This document shows positions 1 through 13,995 of a DNA stretch of 64,000 nt, one piece after another; position 1 is the first letter of the stretch; each line of letters starts with the position of its first letter. Under the pieces are notes generated by a model. The model ran no database searches and was not told where the DNA came from. It was given only the letters and a program-made list of their open reading frames with translations. The translations under genes were made by a program, and so were the position numbers. The stretch is from Bursaphelenchus xylophilus (Eukaryota; Nematoda; Chromadorea; Rhabditida; Aphelenchoididae): the NCBI GenBank assembly GCA_904066235.2, contig CAJFCV020000004.1, forward strand, positions 4,588,001 to 4,652,000, given 5' to 3'.

Positions 1-519
1 TGAGTTACTGTTTTGCGGTTATTGGCGTTCTTGGTGGCCTTGGGAGTACCGGCAGGGGTCGAAGCTTTGGGCTTGGACTGTTTGGTGGGACCAGTGGACT
101 AAAAATTTAGTTGTGAAAGACTACTGAGTCTTCTGAAACGAAAATCAGATTCAATGACATTCTTGGTCCATGACAAAAGTTATTGTCCTAATTTTAGACC
201 CCCTTAATAATGCACCCTAAAAATAAAACACGCGTACCATGAGGTTATACGAAATATCCAAAATTTTCCGCATCCAGAAAGATCATAGATCATTTCTTGC
301 AAATTTCCCTCCTGAATCTTCAACCAGCGCCGAGATAAGTAATAAACGATTCCGAGAAGTTAAGGTGATTTTAAATTTTAGACAAAGTGGATCACGTAAA
401 AACTGATGAGTAGTTCTATTTTGTCCTACCTGAGTTCGGGTGGTAACTATCTTCGTCTCCTTCTCGCCTTGCGTGTGAACCCTGGACGCCACGATTACTT
501 TTCGCTTCTTTTCAGGCAT
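1..519 (-). CDS. Partial basic, Lys/Thr-rich protein (N-terminal part)
   Basis: Two exons are visible on the minus strand, 430..519 and 1..98, joined in phase 0 through an intron with a GTAGGA donor and a TTTTTAG acceptor; the gene runs off the left edge. The protein starts MPEKKRKVIVASR and continues into a low-complexity Lys/Pro/Thr/Ala stretch (KASTPAGTPKATKN). The PEKKRKV start resembles a nuclear localisation signal, and the tail recalls linker-histone or other disordered nuclear proteins, but I recognise no family. The frame is open upstream to an earlier ATG at 624, so the start is uncertain; I chose 519 because the basic composition begins there. Confidence 0.5.
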
Positions 520-1212
520 TTTTTGGAAGTCGACCAGTCGATTCGTCTGTTCAAAGTAAGACTGATTCCAAAATGAGACGAAAAATAAATTTTCTTCTTG
601 AAATTTGGACAGATTCATCGTCACACCTTTTAGTCGATTCTGCCTACGTTGTTATCCAGGGTAAGAAGTTTTATACGAATTTATATTACACCTGCCATGT
701 TCTTAGAAAAAGATTCAATTTTTGTGCAAGTAATATAACGTATGTTTAACCAGTATTTAATTCACATCAGTTCGGAATTATTTGCAGTGACTTCATGACA
801 ATCGAATACGGTCCGGGTACTGGTGTGAAACAGTCAACCGTTCTCTTCGATGATCAAGTTGTGGCCGACTGAATATCCGGATTTTCTCCATCAGCCCTGC
901 TGGCAGATATGTGGAAACAAAAAAGTAAAAGATTACTGTATTTCGTAGAAGAATAAGCACATTTTTTGATCGTTACTGTAGAATGTATAGGTTCTTTTCT
1001 ATTTTAACATCGGAGACATTCCTACGATGTAAACCTTCACTTTTTCGTGTCAAAAAGACCTAACAAACTTTTCCACAAATGTCCCACAAACCTCCCTTTC
1101 GCTAAACTAGTCGAATTCTAAATTTCCCGACGACCAAATGTTTTCGTTTCAGGGCTTTGAAATTGTTGGCATTCTGCTTCAAATAAAAAATTATCGAATT
1201 TTAGCGAAATTG
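520..1212. other. Gene-poor spacer between divergent genes
   Basis: No convincing coding region is seen here. It should hold the promoters of the minus-strand gene at 519 and the plus-strand operon at 1213. A short open stretch from the ATG at 795 is interrupted by a stop after 25 codons. A TTTATATTACAC-type motif near 680 belongs to a recurring short motif family described in the findings. Confidence 0.5.
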
Positions 1213-2008
1213 ATGTCTAGGTTTGCCTCAAACCGGAAGATCTGTACGTATGAGGATTTTACGGTGTTCGAGGAGGACTTCCGGTCAATATATGCGGGTT
1301 GGTTGACCGACACAGCAGTAAATTTTGGAGCCACGTACCTAAAAGACGAGATTTTAGGGCCGAAAAAAGAAGAAGTAAGTCATTTGTTCTTGTAATTTTG
1401 CATGTTTAGGTATGTCTGGTTTACGCTTTTTTGTGTGAACTGATCAAGCATGCTGGACGTCGGAATTCCGAGACTCAGAAGCTTCTAGAATCAGTCGAGG
1501 CGGATAAAAATAAATGGACAGCCTTCATTCTCAATGATAACATCGATCCAACAGTCGTGTCTGGAGGTTGTCATTGGACTCTATTAGTTCATGATCCTAT
1601 CCAAAATGTCCTATGGCAATTAGATCCGATGTCAGACACCCGGCCTCCTCATTGTTGGCAATTTTATCAGAAGATCAAGGGCTTTTTCGGCAATGAGTAT
1701 CGGGTTTTAGACTGCCCAAAAATGACGGTAAATGGAAGTTGCGGGATCTACATATTGGAATATCTTCATATTATCTTTCAAGCAAGTTTTTTCTCAATTT
1801 TAGCCGCTTTTGACTGCATTGAAAACCTTATATTATGTATAATATAAGTTTTATGCTTTAGTGTCTCAAAGAAGGTCTAACGGATGTCAAGCAGATGGAT
1901 TTCAGTAGGATCAACGATAAATTTGCAGCGGAGCGAAGGGTATACTACTGTAAAGTTCTAAATTCACTGGCCGAGGAACAGCAACGACCTCAAATCAGTT
2001 TTGTTTAG
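1213..2008 (+). CDS. ulp-3: NEDP1/SENP8-like (ULP-3-type) cysteine protease, C48 family
   Basis: Three exons (1213..1374, 1410..1781, 1862..2008) give 226 aa, close to SENP8 (about 212 aa). Family role: removal of NEDD8 from cullins and other targets, or processing of the NEDD8 precursor. Visible signatures are a WLTD substrate-entry motif near residue 32 (family WLND), the catalytic His in GGCHWTLLV, the Asp in WQLDPM and the nucleophile in NGSCGIYIL. The Gln that normally lies five residues before the catalytic Cys is Thr, and the usual DCG is SCG. The second intron needs a GC donor (CAA|GCAAGT). A TTTTAG acceptor lies 9 nt before the chosen ATG, which supports this start and suggests trans-splicing. 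It is the first gene of a probable operon. The symbol is assigned by family similarity only. Confidence 0.85.
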
Positions 2009-2034
2009 TTCTTTCGATGTACTAATATTGTGTA

Positions 2035-2040
2035 AATAAA
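2035..2040 (+). terminator. AATAAA polyadenylation signal of the ULP-3-type gene
   Basis: AATAAA lies 27 nt after the stop codon and about 115 nt before the next start codon. That spacing is what nematode operons show between a 3' end and a downstream spliced-leader acceptor. Confidence 0.6.
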
Positions 2041-2140
2041 ATAATAAGAGCAACATGACCCTTGTATTGTTTTTTGTGTTGTTCTCGTTTTGATTGCGAA
2101 GTTATATTGAGCAGAAATGAAGCCGGATATTATGTTAGAC

Positions 2141-2153
2141 ACCTGATGTTCAG
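2141..2153 (+). promoter_or_regulatory. Candidate trans-splice acceptor before SHQ1
   Basis: The sequence ends TTCAG directly against the SHQ1 ATG, with no room for a cis-spliced 5' exon in the 145-nt gap behind the preceding gene. The inference is a spliced-leader (SL2-type) acceptor of a downstream operon gene. Confidence 0.6.
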
Positions 2154-3726
2154 ATGATAACTCCATTCTTCAAGCTAGAACAGACAGAGGAGCATGTTGT
2201 TGTGACCATAAAAGCCCCTAATGCCAATATTCGGGATGCGGAGATTGATTTTTGCGAAAAGACATTCATTTTCTCAGCCGCCCCTTATTTCCTCAGGTTG
2301 TACTTGCCTGGATTTGTTGGTATTCCCGAAAATTCGTCGAGCGACTATGAAGCTGATAGTGGTAAGCTCTTTTTAGTTGTTTTTTCTTATTTTTTAGGAC
2401 AATAGACGCGAAGCTTTAATATATTACTTTAGGTACCTTTGTAATCAAAGTGCCAAAACAGAACAAAGGTGAAGAATTCAAGGATCTGGAAATGCTCAGT
2501 GAACTTCTGAAGCCTCAAAGACCCTCTGGACAAAGTAATGTGGAAGAATTGGAAGAGGAAATTGGTTAGTTGTTATCTTATACTATACTTGATTATATCA
2601 AAACTTGATGAATAATATTACAGAGGGAGTCTTGGCTGATCAGAAGCTTCAGAAAGAAGAGGAATCGCCGAACCTCGAAGAAATAAAGAAGTTTGGCTAT
2701 GGATTTGGATGGTATAAAATGGGAATCATGAAGAAATTTGGGGAAGAACTTGAAGATTTATTTGCCATCAGAAATCCAGATGAAGTTGAGATCACAAAAC
2801 GCTATGATATCATGGTTAAGAACGACGAGAAATCCTTTGATTCCGAGCATTATCTTGCGGATTTATTCGATGTTCCAGATGAGTTGACCCAGATTATAAA
2901 GGTGAGTAGTTCAATAACAAATAATGTTATAATAAGTTTATTGAAGGGATTAGGAGGAAATCTATGATGTATATGACATCAAATTGGCCTTATAAGCATC
3001 TATGAAAAATTTTTTTAGTCATCTTTGCCATCAAATATATTCACCTTCAACGACGACGACCGATTGATACTAAAGGACTTAAAGGTCATCAAACTGAAAA
3101 GATTCACTGCAGAGGAGAACAAACAGATCATGTATTCTCTATTGGATATATTGTTTTCGTATCTGCTGGATCTCAGGATAAATGATTGGGAGCCAAACGT
3201 CCAATCCGATGTTATGGTAGCTAAAATATCCCCGTCAATATCAAATTTTGTGAGATTTTCAACTTTAAAAGACTCCATAACCTCAGCAATACGTAGGACC
3301 TTGTGTTATTGTCTGTACAGAAACTTTGATTTGTGCAAAAAAGAACTGGAAGATCTGGATGTTATACTAGAGAAAGGTAAGTTATTTTTTGGAGTTTTGG
3401 CGATCCATTGTAGTGTTTGAGTAGTACGGTTTGTTCCAGGACGATCCTGCCTCCTCCATTGTCTACTTGCCCTAAGGAAACGGTTCTACAATTCATCTCA
3501 TGACTTCATTTATCTGTTTAATCAACTTTTTATTGACGATTATTGCATATGGATCCAAATTGTTGATGAAAAGGTGTTGGAACAAGTTCGGGAAGAGCTC
3601 AAGGAGATTAGAAAGAGTCTTCAGAAGTCAGACATCTCTGAATTGGACCTTGATTACATCGAAACGGAAGCCAAAATGATCATGATGAAGGTCGAGAACG
3701 GGGAATATGATTCAGATGATAATTAA
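2154..3726 (+). CDS. shq-1: SHQ1, H/ACA ribonucleoprotein assembly chaperone
   Basis: Five exons (2154..2361, 2433..2564, 2624..2901, 3019..3376, 3440..3726) encode 420 aa. SHQ1 holds the pseudouridine synthase dyskerin/NAP57 during H/ACA RNP biogenesis. The N-terminal CS (p23-like) domain, about residues 1-95, begins MITPFFKLEQTEEHV and contains the diagnostic PYFLRLYLPG. The helical SHQ1 domain follows, with GYGFGW, DSEHYLADLF, a segment matching the family YSLIDILLAY region, RRTLCYCLYRNFDL and DDYCIWIQ. The acidic C-terminus ends YDSDDN. All splice phases are consistent and the start abuts an acceptor. It lies between the protease gene and UQCC2 in the same probable operon. Identification is confident because motifs match along the whole length. 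Confidence 0.95.
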
Positions 3727-3896
3727 AGCTTGTTGAATTTGATTTTTTTACTGTTTTTACTTTTACATTGTTGTTGAGTTTGATTCCACTGTAAACCCTA
3801 AAAAAAGCTTGATTTAAATTGATGATTATGGTTAATGTACCAATATCCTGCTAGTATAAAGATGATTCCTTTATTGCTAATGCCTCTAAATTGTAG

Positions 3897-4423
3897 ATGG
3901 GCCATGTACACAAACAGTACATGCGGTTACTCGCTAAATGGCCGGTGGATAAGAACAAAAGTCGTGCCAGGAATCTGAAGTTATTCTTGGAAAGCGAAGT
4001 AAATCGATTACACAACCCCAGAATCACCGAGAACCCTGAACAATTGGAAGATCCTTTGAGCGGAAAGAATGTGAAGCATGAAGCTAACATGAGAGGTAGG
4101 AAATTTTGATTACGGTTGAAAAAAATACGCTGTATTTCGACAATTTATATTGTACTAGGTAAAGGTGAAAATTATGGCAAAAAGTTACGGATACTGCAAT
4201 ATTAGGAAACTTTAAAATTAAAGAAAGTGTTTCAGCCCTCCAAGAGATCATCGACAACAAATATCAGCAACGATGGCCAACGGATCACTTCAAAACAGGC
4301 CTCTTTGGCCTCACTCAAAGTCATCTGGCCAAGGTCAATGCAGATAAATTCAGGTTTCATCTTGGCCTTGGAGCTACTCGATGGAATTTCTGGAAGACGT
4401 ATTTCGAAAAGAAACCGGAATGA
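3897..4423 (+). CDS. UQCC2 (MNF1)-like complex III assembly factor
   Basis: Two exons (3897..4095, 4236..4423) encode 128 aa, the size of UQCC2. The family acts in mitochondria with UQCC1 to stabilise newly made cytochrome b for ubiquinol-cytochrome c reductase. The diagnostic N-terminus YMRLLAKWPVDKNK matches the family pattern YRRFLKxxxxWPVD, followed by an amphipathic helix with RNLKLFLESEV. The second exon carries the FGLTQSHLAKVNADKF segment and a basic end. A TTGTAG acceptor sits directly against the ATG, 170 nt after the SHQ1 stop, so this is the third member of the probable operon. The sequence is divergent; assignment rests on the WPVD block, length and overall layout. Confidence 0.75.
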
Positions 4424-4471
4424 GCCTTGCTTTAGTTGTTCAATTGTATTATAATAGACGTTGTTTTAGAT

Positions 4472-4477
4472 AATAAA
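4472..4477 (+). terminator. AATAAA polyadenylation signal after the UQCC2-like gene
   Basis: AATAAA about 49 nt after the stop codon, in a short AT-rich trailer before the 5' region of cyk-4. Confidence 0.5.
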
Positions 4478-4764
4478 AATGATTATCGATATTCGAACGT
4501 ATTGTTGAATTTTTACATCAAAAATATGGATGATTGGTTATTTCAGAGGTTCTGCTTAAACGAGCCCCAAAAGGCTGTGGCCAATTATTCATAATCAGCA
4601 ATCCACTCCATCCGTAGTCGGGCCCCACCACGAAAACAAGTGACCGCCAAAAAGACGTTTCAAATTATTGGCTGCGCGAGAAAAAAATCGGAACGCAACA
4701 AAAAAGTGTCGGACCACCAAGGCAAGTCGAATTGAATGGAATAGTATCAGTCGGGTCGAGGAAA

Positions 4765-7471
4765 ATGGACCGTCGAGACCTGAACCTACTACAACAAGAA
4801 AGTGCGAGTGTTGTTTGCAATTACAGCGACTTTGTCCTTCAGTGTTTTGCCCAATTGAGAGGACGAGAGAAGGGTAAGTAGTTAATACCGAAGATAGTAA
4901 AGATCCATTTTGCTTTTTAATAAGTTAGTTTTTAGAATGCCTGGATTTGGTGGAATTATGTGAACAACTGAGAAGAAAATGGAAGGAATCCTCGGAGCAT
5001 TGTATGCTGGCCGAAGAGAAGGCTCATCGTTTGGAGCAAGAGAAAGAGCGAGTAGTTTTAGTTTAATGTTGATTTGCATTTTTTAGGGAGTTGAGAGCCG
5101 AATACGAGCTTCTTAAAGAGCGTTATCATGATTCTAATGCCAAAGTCGGGGCATTGATCAGTCAGAGAGATGATCTGAAGAAAGAGATTAACGAATATCA
5201 ACAAAGGATCAGGAGCATCAGGACTTTGATGGAGGTAAGCGATATTATTCTTTTATTTTTCAATTGATTTAGGTCTAAACTGATATACATTTTTTTGGAT
5301 GAAATGAATTTGAATGTATCAAAGTGTGTTTGGAAAACTTTAGGGATTTTATGAAGTTGCTTTCGTATTTCTTAACTTGTTTCAGGCCACTATTTATATT
5401 ATACTTGTTTCAGAATGAGCTGAAGGACACTGCGGCGTTTGGTCGGCTCATGAACTTGAGCAAGTTCGATGAACGAAGAAGCGACAATCTCAACAAGTCC
5501 AGAGCCACTCGTTCCAATGACTTTGGACTCGAGGTTGATTTCGACAAATCCTTGGATGATGAAGAGAACATTGATGAAGTCCATCTTCGCTACAACCGGA
5601 CTTATCAACGTCGCTCCAAGAGTGTGGATACCGATGCACAAAGAACCAAGAGTCATGTGACCAAGAGAAGTCGGCTTCTTCATGAGAATATCCAAGAGGT
5701 GGATGAAGATGAAGGTCATCTCTCGACGCCCCCAAAGAAATTCAGAGATGAAGTCCATGAGGACGAGATTACCACTGTCACCACAATTACTGTCGATCCT
5801 CGAGGTCGGTCTGCGACCAAGGCCAGTGTGGAAGTCCATCGAGGAGGCAAGAGATCCATGTCCGAACCCCGAGGGCATGATGCTTATAGCCACACTCCTG
5901 TTAGCCAGAGGTCCTTTAGATTGGGAGCCAGTAATGCGGATTTGTAAGTAATTTGGTGATTAATGATTATTTGATATTTAGAAGAAGTCCATTGACTGGA
6001 TTGGGATCTTCTTGGACAAAAGGAAGACCGATTTTGGAATGTGATCACTACTTTGAGAGCGGAAAAGGAGCTCTCATGAAGAATTGTGCCGTCTGTAATC
6101 GAACTGTCACTATGCAGAATGTAGTCAAATGCAAGGGTAAGGCTGGAGTTGTTATTTATATTACAAATGGTGGATTTTATGAGTTTTACGTTGTGTTTGC
6201 TGAGATTGTTGAATGTTAGACTGATCATTTGTAGACTGTCACATCTACCTCCACAACAACTGCAAAGCCCGAGCTCCTCGACCTTGTTTACCATTCACGG
6301 CGGACAAGACTTCGAAAGGAACACCTCAGAAAAAGAAGGTCCCCAGATTGGCCGATCTCTGTCCCACGACCCCTCCACTAGTCCCAGCCATCCTTATCCG
6401 CCTTATTTATGAGATTGAGAACTCCAGACTAGAGGCCGAGGGTCTGTATCGAGTTCCTGGCAATAAGGAATTGGTCACCAAACTTTTGGCGAATATGGCC
6501 GGAAACATCATTCCTCAACTGCAGAATGAACACACAGAAGTTCTCACGTCCTCTGTCAAGCGGTTCTTAATGAACTTGAAGGTGAGAGGGTTTTTTTTTA
6601 AATATTATTTTTGATCTGATATCAAGTGTAACATAATTTTTTGTGTTATTGCTGAATTGTGATAACGTGGTGTTTATAGGAGCCCTTAATCCCCAACTCT
6701 TCGTATAACGAATTCCTTCAAGCAGTCCGCGACCCCTCCGGCGACTTATTAATGAAAGCTTTTGCCGAACTCCCCGAACCAAACAAGGACACCCTCGCCT
6801 TCATTTGCCTGCACCTTCAAAAGGTGGCTAAATTCAGTCATACCAACAAGATGACCATCCCTAACTTGGCAATATCCATTGGGGTGACGGTGGTTCGAGG
6901 AGGTCGGAGGGATGAAATAAATACTTTGGACCGGAATGATTATGGAGCGGAGGCCGAGAGACAGCGACAACTCATGGAGAGGTTGTTGCTGCTGCCTGAG
7001 GTAAGTGATTGTTGCTTTATTTTTAATTTGAAAAAATTCGTATCAAATTATTGTTTGGTTACTGTAGTTTTCGATAAGGATGTTCTAGTTTTAACAATCC
7101 TAGGATTACTGTAGCATTTTCAGGTTACTGTAGCTTTTATTTCAGGACTACTGGGAGAACTACTTGAACTCGCGTATGTTGATTGTCGCGTCCCAAGTGC
7201 GAACTCCCCGCCTTTTCACCCCCAGAAACGCCGACCAGTCGATTCTTGGCCCCGTCTCCGAAACCCCTCCTCTCAACTTTACGCCCACTCTTCGATCGGC
7301 CAAAAGAAGAGGTCTCAATGTAAATATGTATTGAGAATACCCGTCATTATTAATTTCGCTATCATTCATCTTCCCCTACAGTCAGAATCCACAAGAAAAC
7401 AGCTTTTTCTCTACGAATCTCCGCTTATTTTATATGGTTTATATACAATAAATGATCCTTTATGGGCTTGA
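4765..7471 (+). CDS. cyk-4: CYK-4 / MgcRacGAP, centralspindlin Rho GTPase-activating protein
   Basis: Nine exons (4765..4873, 4936..5047, 5087..5234, 5414..5943, 5982..6136, 6235..6581, 6680..7000, 7146..7319, 7382..7471) give 661 aa, near C. elegans CYK-4. With kinesin-6 it forms centralspindlin, which bundles midzone microtubules and activates RhoA for cytokinesis. Order: N-terminal coiled coil (about residues 35-125), acidic/basic linker, C1 zinc domain (HYFESGKGALMKNCAVC to CKDCHIYLHNNC), then RhoGAP with the arginine finger in GLYRVPG. The last exon ends with FLYESPLIL, resembling the FFASPML end of vertebrate RACGAP1, which is why I prefer that splice over an earlier stop near 7333. Intron 2 is best explained by a GC donor (GA|GCGAGT). 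The start ATG lies 341 nt behind the preceding gene, so operon membership is possible but less clear. Confidence 0.93.
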
Positions 7472-7861
7472 AGGAGGCGGAGAATTCGTGGATCAATCTT
7501 TGGGCATTTGCCACACCGAATTTTACCATGGATAATATAAATTATTTGAAAAATAGATGTCAAAATGACAACGTTTGGTGTTCTCTGAACCCTAAAAACG
7601 TTTGGTATCTCTGAAACCTCTAGAATGATTAATTTCAACTCAAAATTCAACTCTTCCACCCGAAACTACAGTATTCTTTTGGCAGCGCTCACTCACCTGA
7701 CTCCACTCAACTTGCAATAACCTCTGTTCCCCCGGAAGCCCTCGAGAAACGTCATAAAGTACAATAAAAACGATCATATTCCCATTTCCTTCACCTTTAA
7801 CCTTTAAATTTTTTATTTAAACCTGTTTTTTCCTGAAAGAGATGGAAGAAAAGGAGAAAAG
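7472..7861. other. Spacer between cyk-4 and the SCP/TAPS gene
   Basis: No gene is seen. Contains a further AATAAA near 7763 and one copy of the recurring CATGGATAAT motif at 7527. Presumably holds the promoter of the downstream secreted-protein gene. Confidence 0.5.
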
Positions 7862-9123
<1,262 letters not shown>

Positions 9124-9125
9124 TC

Positions 9126-9131
9126 AATAAA
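9126..9131 (+). terminator. AATAAA polyadenylation signal of the SCP/TAPS gene
   Basis: AATAAA about 60 nt after the stop codon, before the convergent GMD gene. Confidence 0.55.
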
Positions 9132-9260
9132 TATTTTTTATGAGCTTTGGAATTAATTGGAAAATACAAAATAACGACAGCTTCGGGCTAATATTACACT
9201 TGTTTAAACATCAAAGTATGAAGATTGAATAAATTAGATATTAAAGTGCTATTACAGACT

Positions 9261-11309
<2,049 letters not shown>

Positions 11310-12282
11310 TTTGGGGCGGAAAACTCAAAAGACAGCTAGAATAATATTGGATATTAGATCAGATAAGGCCCGGAAACGGATGTGTTGCAGAGGAAACGGA
11401 ATAAATCGCACTTATTGAGGTCAATTTTGGGTTGAGTCATATAAAAACCCGGGGTTCTTGGAAAATTCCGCAAAAATTTTATTTTTATTTTAAAAAAGAT
11501 GACTAAACTGAATGGTAAAATGAAAAAAATTAAAAGTAATCGTCTTAAACCATAAAATAAAGTACCCCAGACCCTTTAACAATGTCTCGTATGACGTCCA
11601 AAATCATAAACATTCCTATAAATATGTAGGTTTATCATCAAAATTTGGTTACCCCACCCAAATGGCTCCGAAAATTATCTGAATTTCGATTATTTAAAAG
11701 GCGCTTAACCGGAAACGCCCAGGTCTTTACTTTTTAGTGTGTAAAACGGAAAAAACTTTAATAGGAATATATAATTCACGGGAAGAACTTGTTCATCAGA
11801 TCTAATCTCATCCCGGACCGGCTAAGCCAACCTGTTTGGGGTGAAAGTTTCAATTCAAAGGCTAATAAGCAGCAATTAGTATCTTACATTCAAAACACGT
11901 CGGTTTGCAATCGATAAGATGCAAAAACTCGTCGGCAACTAATCCCAGACATTAATGTGTATTCTTAAGCTCAGGGCGGTCAAAATGCCTTAAGGCAATA
12001 ACATTTCGATACCGAAATGGACATAATTCAGTAGTTATCATCATTTTTAATAATCTATGAAAGATTAAAGAGTGATTTTTACTTTCAAAAACATCAAAAT
12101 TTAAATTTTTGAAGCAAAAAATCAAAAAAAATATGAGTTCTGCCTCAAAATTCAAATTTTCCGTAAGAAAATGAATCTGATCAGTCTCCATTAGGAAGAC
12201 CGCAGTCTGTAAACCATTTGAATCAACAATTTTCTTTTAGAAAAAACAAAAAAAAAATTAATTTTAAAAAAGATCAGTCCAA
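11310..12282. other. Intergenic region left of the first foldback element
   Basis: No gene is found. Includes the upstream region of the GMD gene and AT-rich sequence with only short, unconvincing open frames. Confidence 0.5.
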
Positions 12283-12361
12283 ATATAGGGGTGGTGCACT
12301 TAAATCGCACCATGGTGCGATTTAAAATTTTTCGTCTTGACTGGCAAAAACCCCCGATTTC

Positions 12362-12690
12362 TTGGCTGTAGGGCCTCCAGCCAAGAATTTGGTATTCTTG
12401 GCTGAAATTCAGGCAGAAATTTTTGCCCAAAATTTGGTCAAGAAATCCCTTTTTTTGACTAAATTTTAGTCGATTTTTTTTTGGCTGGACCAAAAAATTT
12501 TGGCTGAAATTCAGCCAGAAATCTCAGAGTTCTTGGCTGAACTTTCAGCCAAGCCTTTTGGCTCAGCCAAACAAATTTGGCTGAAATTCAGCCAGAATTT
12601 GTTTGTCTGAATCTCAGCCAGGCTTTTTTGGCTGCGCAAAAATATTTTGACTCAAATTCAGCCAGAAATCTTCGATTTCTTGGCTGGATT
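12362..12690. repeat. Subterminal palindromic repeat cluster, left arm
   Basis: About eight degenerate units alternate TTGGCTGAA and TTCAGCC, spaced roughly 30-50 bp, often followed by AAGAAAT or GATTTCTTGG. Each unit can form a short hairpin. The mirror cluster is in the right arm at about 14150-14480. Confidence 0.7.
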
Positions 12691-12735
12691 TTGGATAAAA
12701 CTTCTGAATTTCAAACAAAACAAGATGCCCTAAAA

Positions 12736-13995
12736 ATGAGATTCGTATGTATTCCGGAAAAAATTACAACTGTCGTTAGTGTGGCTTCATACCCGTTCAT
12801 CCAAATGTTGATGCGCCGGTTGTCAGTTGTAGACAGCAAGCTGGACTATTTTTTCTTGCGGTCGGGTCGTTGGATTTTGAAGGGACGGGTCCAATCAGAA
12901 GTTGTTTGCAGCGCACATCTCAGAAGGGAGCTGTATTACATCAGGTTCGTAGATTACGTGCTGTAATTTAGGCATAAACAATGTTTCCCGGCGACAGGTA
13001 AGCTATTTTCACTTCTCTTTGCCCTTTTTTAGGTAAAATTCGACAGAAAATAAAAGGCTCGAGAGAAATCGACTGAGTACCTCTAGTTTACGATCTAAAA
13101 AATAGCTAACATAAAGATGTTCCAACTTTTACCCGTTTTTTCTCTTGTCCCTAGCGAAAAAAGACAAAAACCATCATTTTTGCCCTTGGATAACATACTT
13201 TTACCTAAAAGAAAAGGAAAGCATAATCAACTTACAAATTGAACGCGGGTAACGTGGACAGGTCGGCCAAAAAATGACTGGTCGAATAACAACAGGTTCA
13301 AAACATTTCCTGTCAAAAACGTAGAAATCTCACGAAACGCGAGAACTCGAAACATGCAAAAAAACGAAAACTTCTGGCCGAAAATGGGAATTTTTTCGCG
13401 CTGGGATCAAACACAATCAGGAACGAAAATGCACGATGTCGTGCTCCTTTCTTGTTTTTATTGTTTGGACACTTGAATTTCCACGCGTTTTCAGCTAATT
13501 TTTTTAGTTTTTTTTTAATTTCTCTGTGTTTTAGATGTTTCCTGCCAAATAACTCGGGTATCGGCAGGTAAAGCTCAAAAATACCTTTGGAGACCTGTGG
13601 AACAACAAAATGGAACTTGCCTTGTCCCGTTCACCATTGGAACTCCAGTTTCTCACCCAGAAAGGTCACGTCCAAGAAGAAAACAAATTGTGAGTACCAT
13701 TTATTTGATTTTTGAGGTTTTAGCTAAACTGCCCGTTCGAGGAGACAAGTTTCGTGCTGCATGAGCTTTCTGGTCAATTCCTGATGTCAAAAGGGAGCGT
13801 ATTAGGTAACTTTGACGTTTCAAAATGTTTTACTTGCCATGTGCAATATAACTTTTGGTCGAAAAAACTTCTTCAAGTCCACATTTCCGTTGAAAACAAC
13901 AAGGAATCAAGCCCCAAGTACATACACGTATAGTTTCCTCACGATTTTTGGCAAATGGCGCTTGACTATACCTTGTTTTAGGCTGTTTCGGCTAA
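12736..13995 (+). CDS. Uncharacterised five-exon gene inside the foldback element
   Basis: Five exons (12736..12944, 12972..12997, 13535..13689, 13724..13805, 13982..13995) join with consistent phase at all four junctions and give 161 aa. Acceptors are all TTTAG-type and donors GTTCGT, GTAAGC, GTGAGT and GTAACT. The protein begins MRFVCIPEKITTVVSVASY, has CSAHLRRELYYIR, a tiny exon with KQCFPAT, then VSCQITRVSAGKAQKYLW, a basic patch (SRPRRKQ) and LNCPFEETSFVLHELSG. Cys and His are scattered, but I recognise no zinc-finger family. It could be a gene captured by the element, an element protein, or the 3' part of a larger gene. The chance of four phase matches without stops is low but not negligible. 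Confidence 0.4.

Noticed and set aside
795..950. Plus-strand frame MTIEYGPG... as a 5' exon of the protease gene
   Set aside because: It meets a stop after 25 codons, has no usable donor, and the protease start region is already present in the exon at 1213.
5399..5893. Minus-strand 164-aa frame inside cyk-4
   Set aside because: It lies opposite a confirmed cyk-4 exon and has no motif or splice context.
7146..7336. cyk-4 ending at the early stop near 7333 without the last intron
   Set aside because: Splicing from 7319 to 7382 gives a C-terminus resembling the conserved end of RACGAP1, which the unspliced form lacks.
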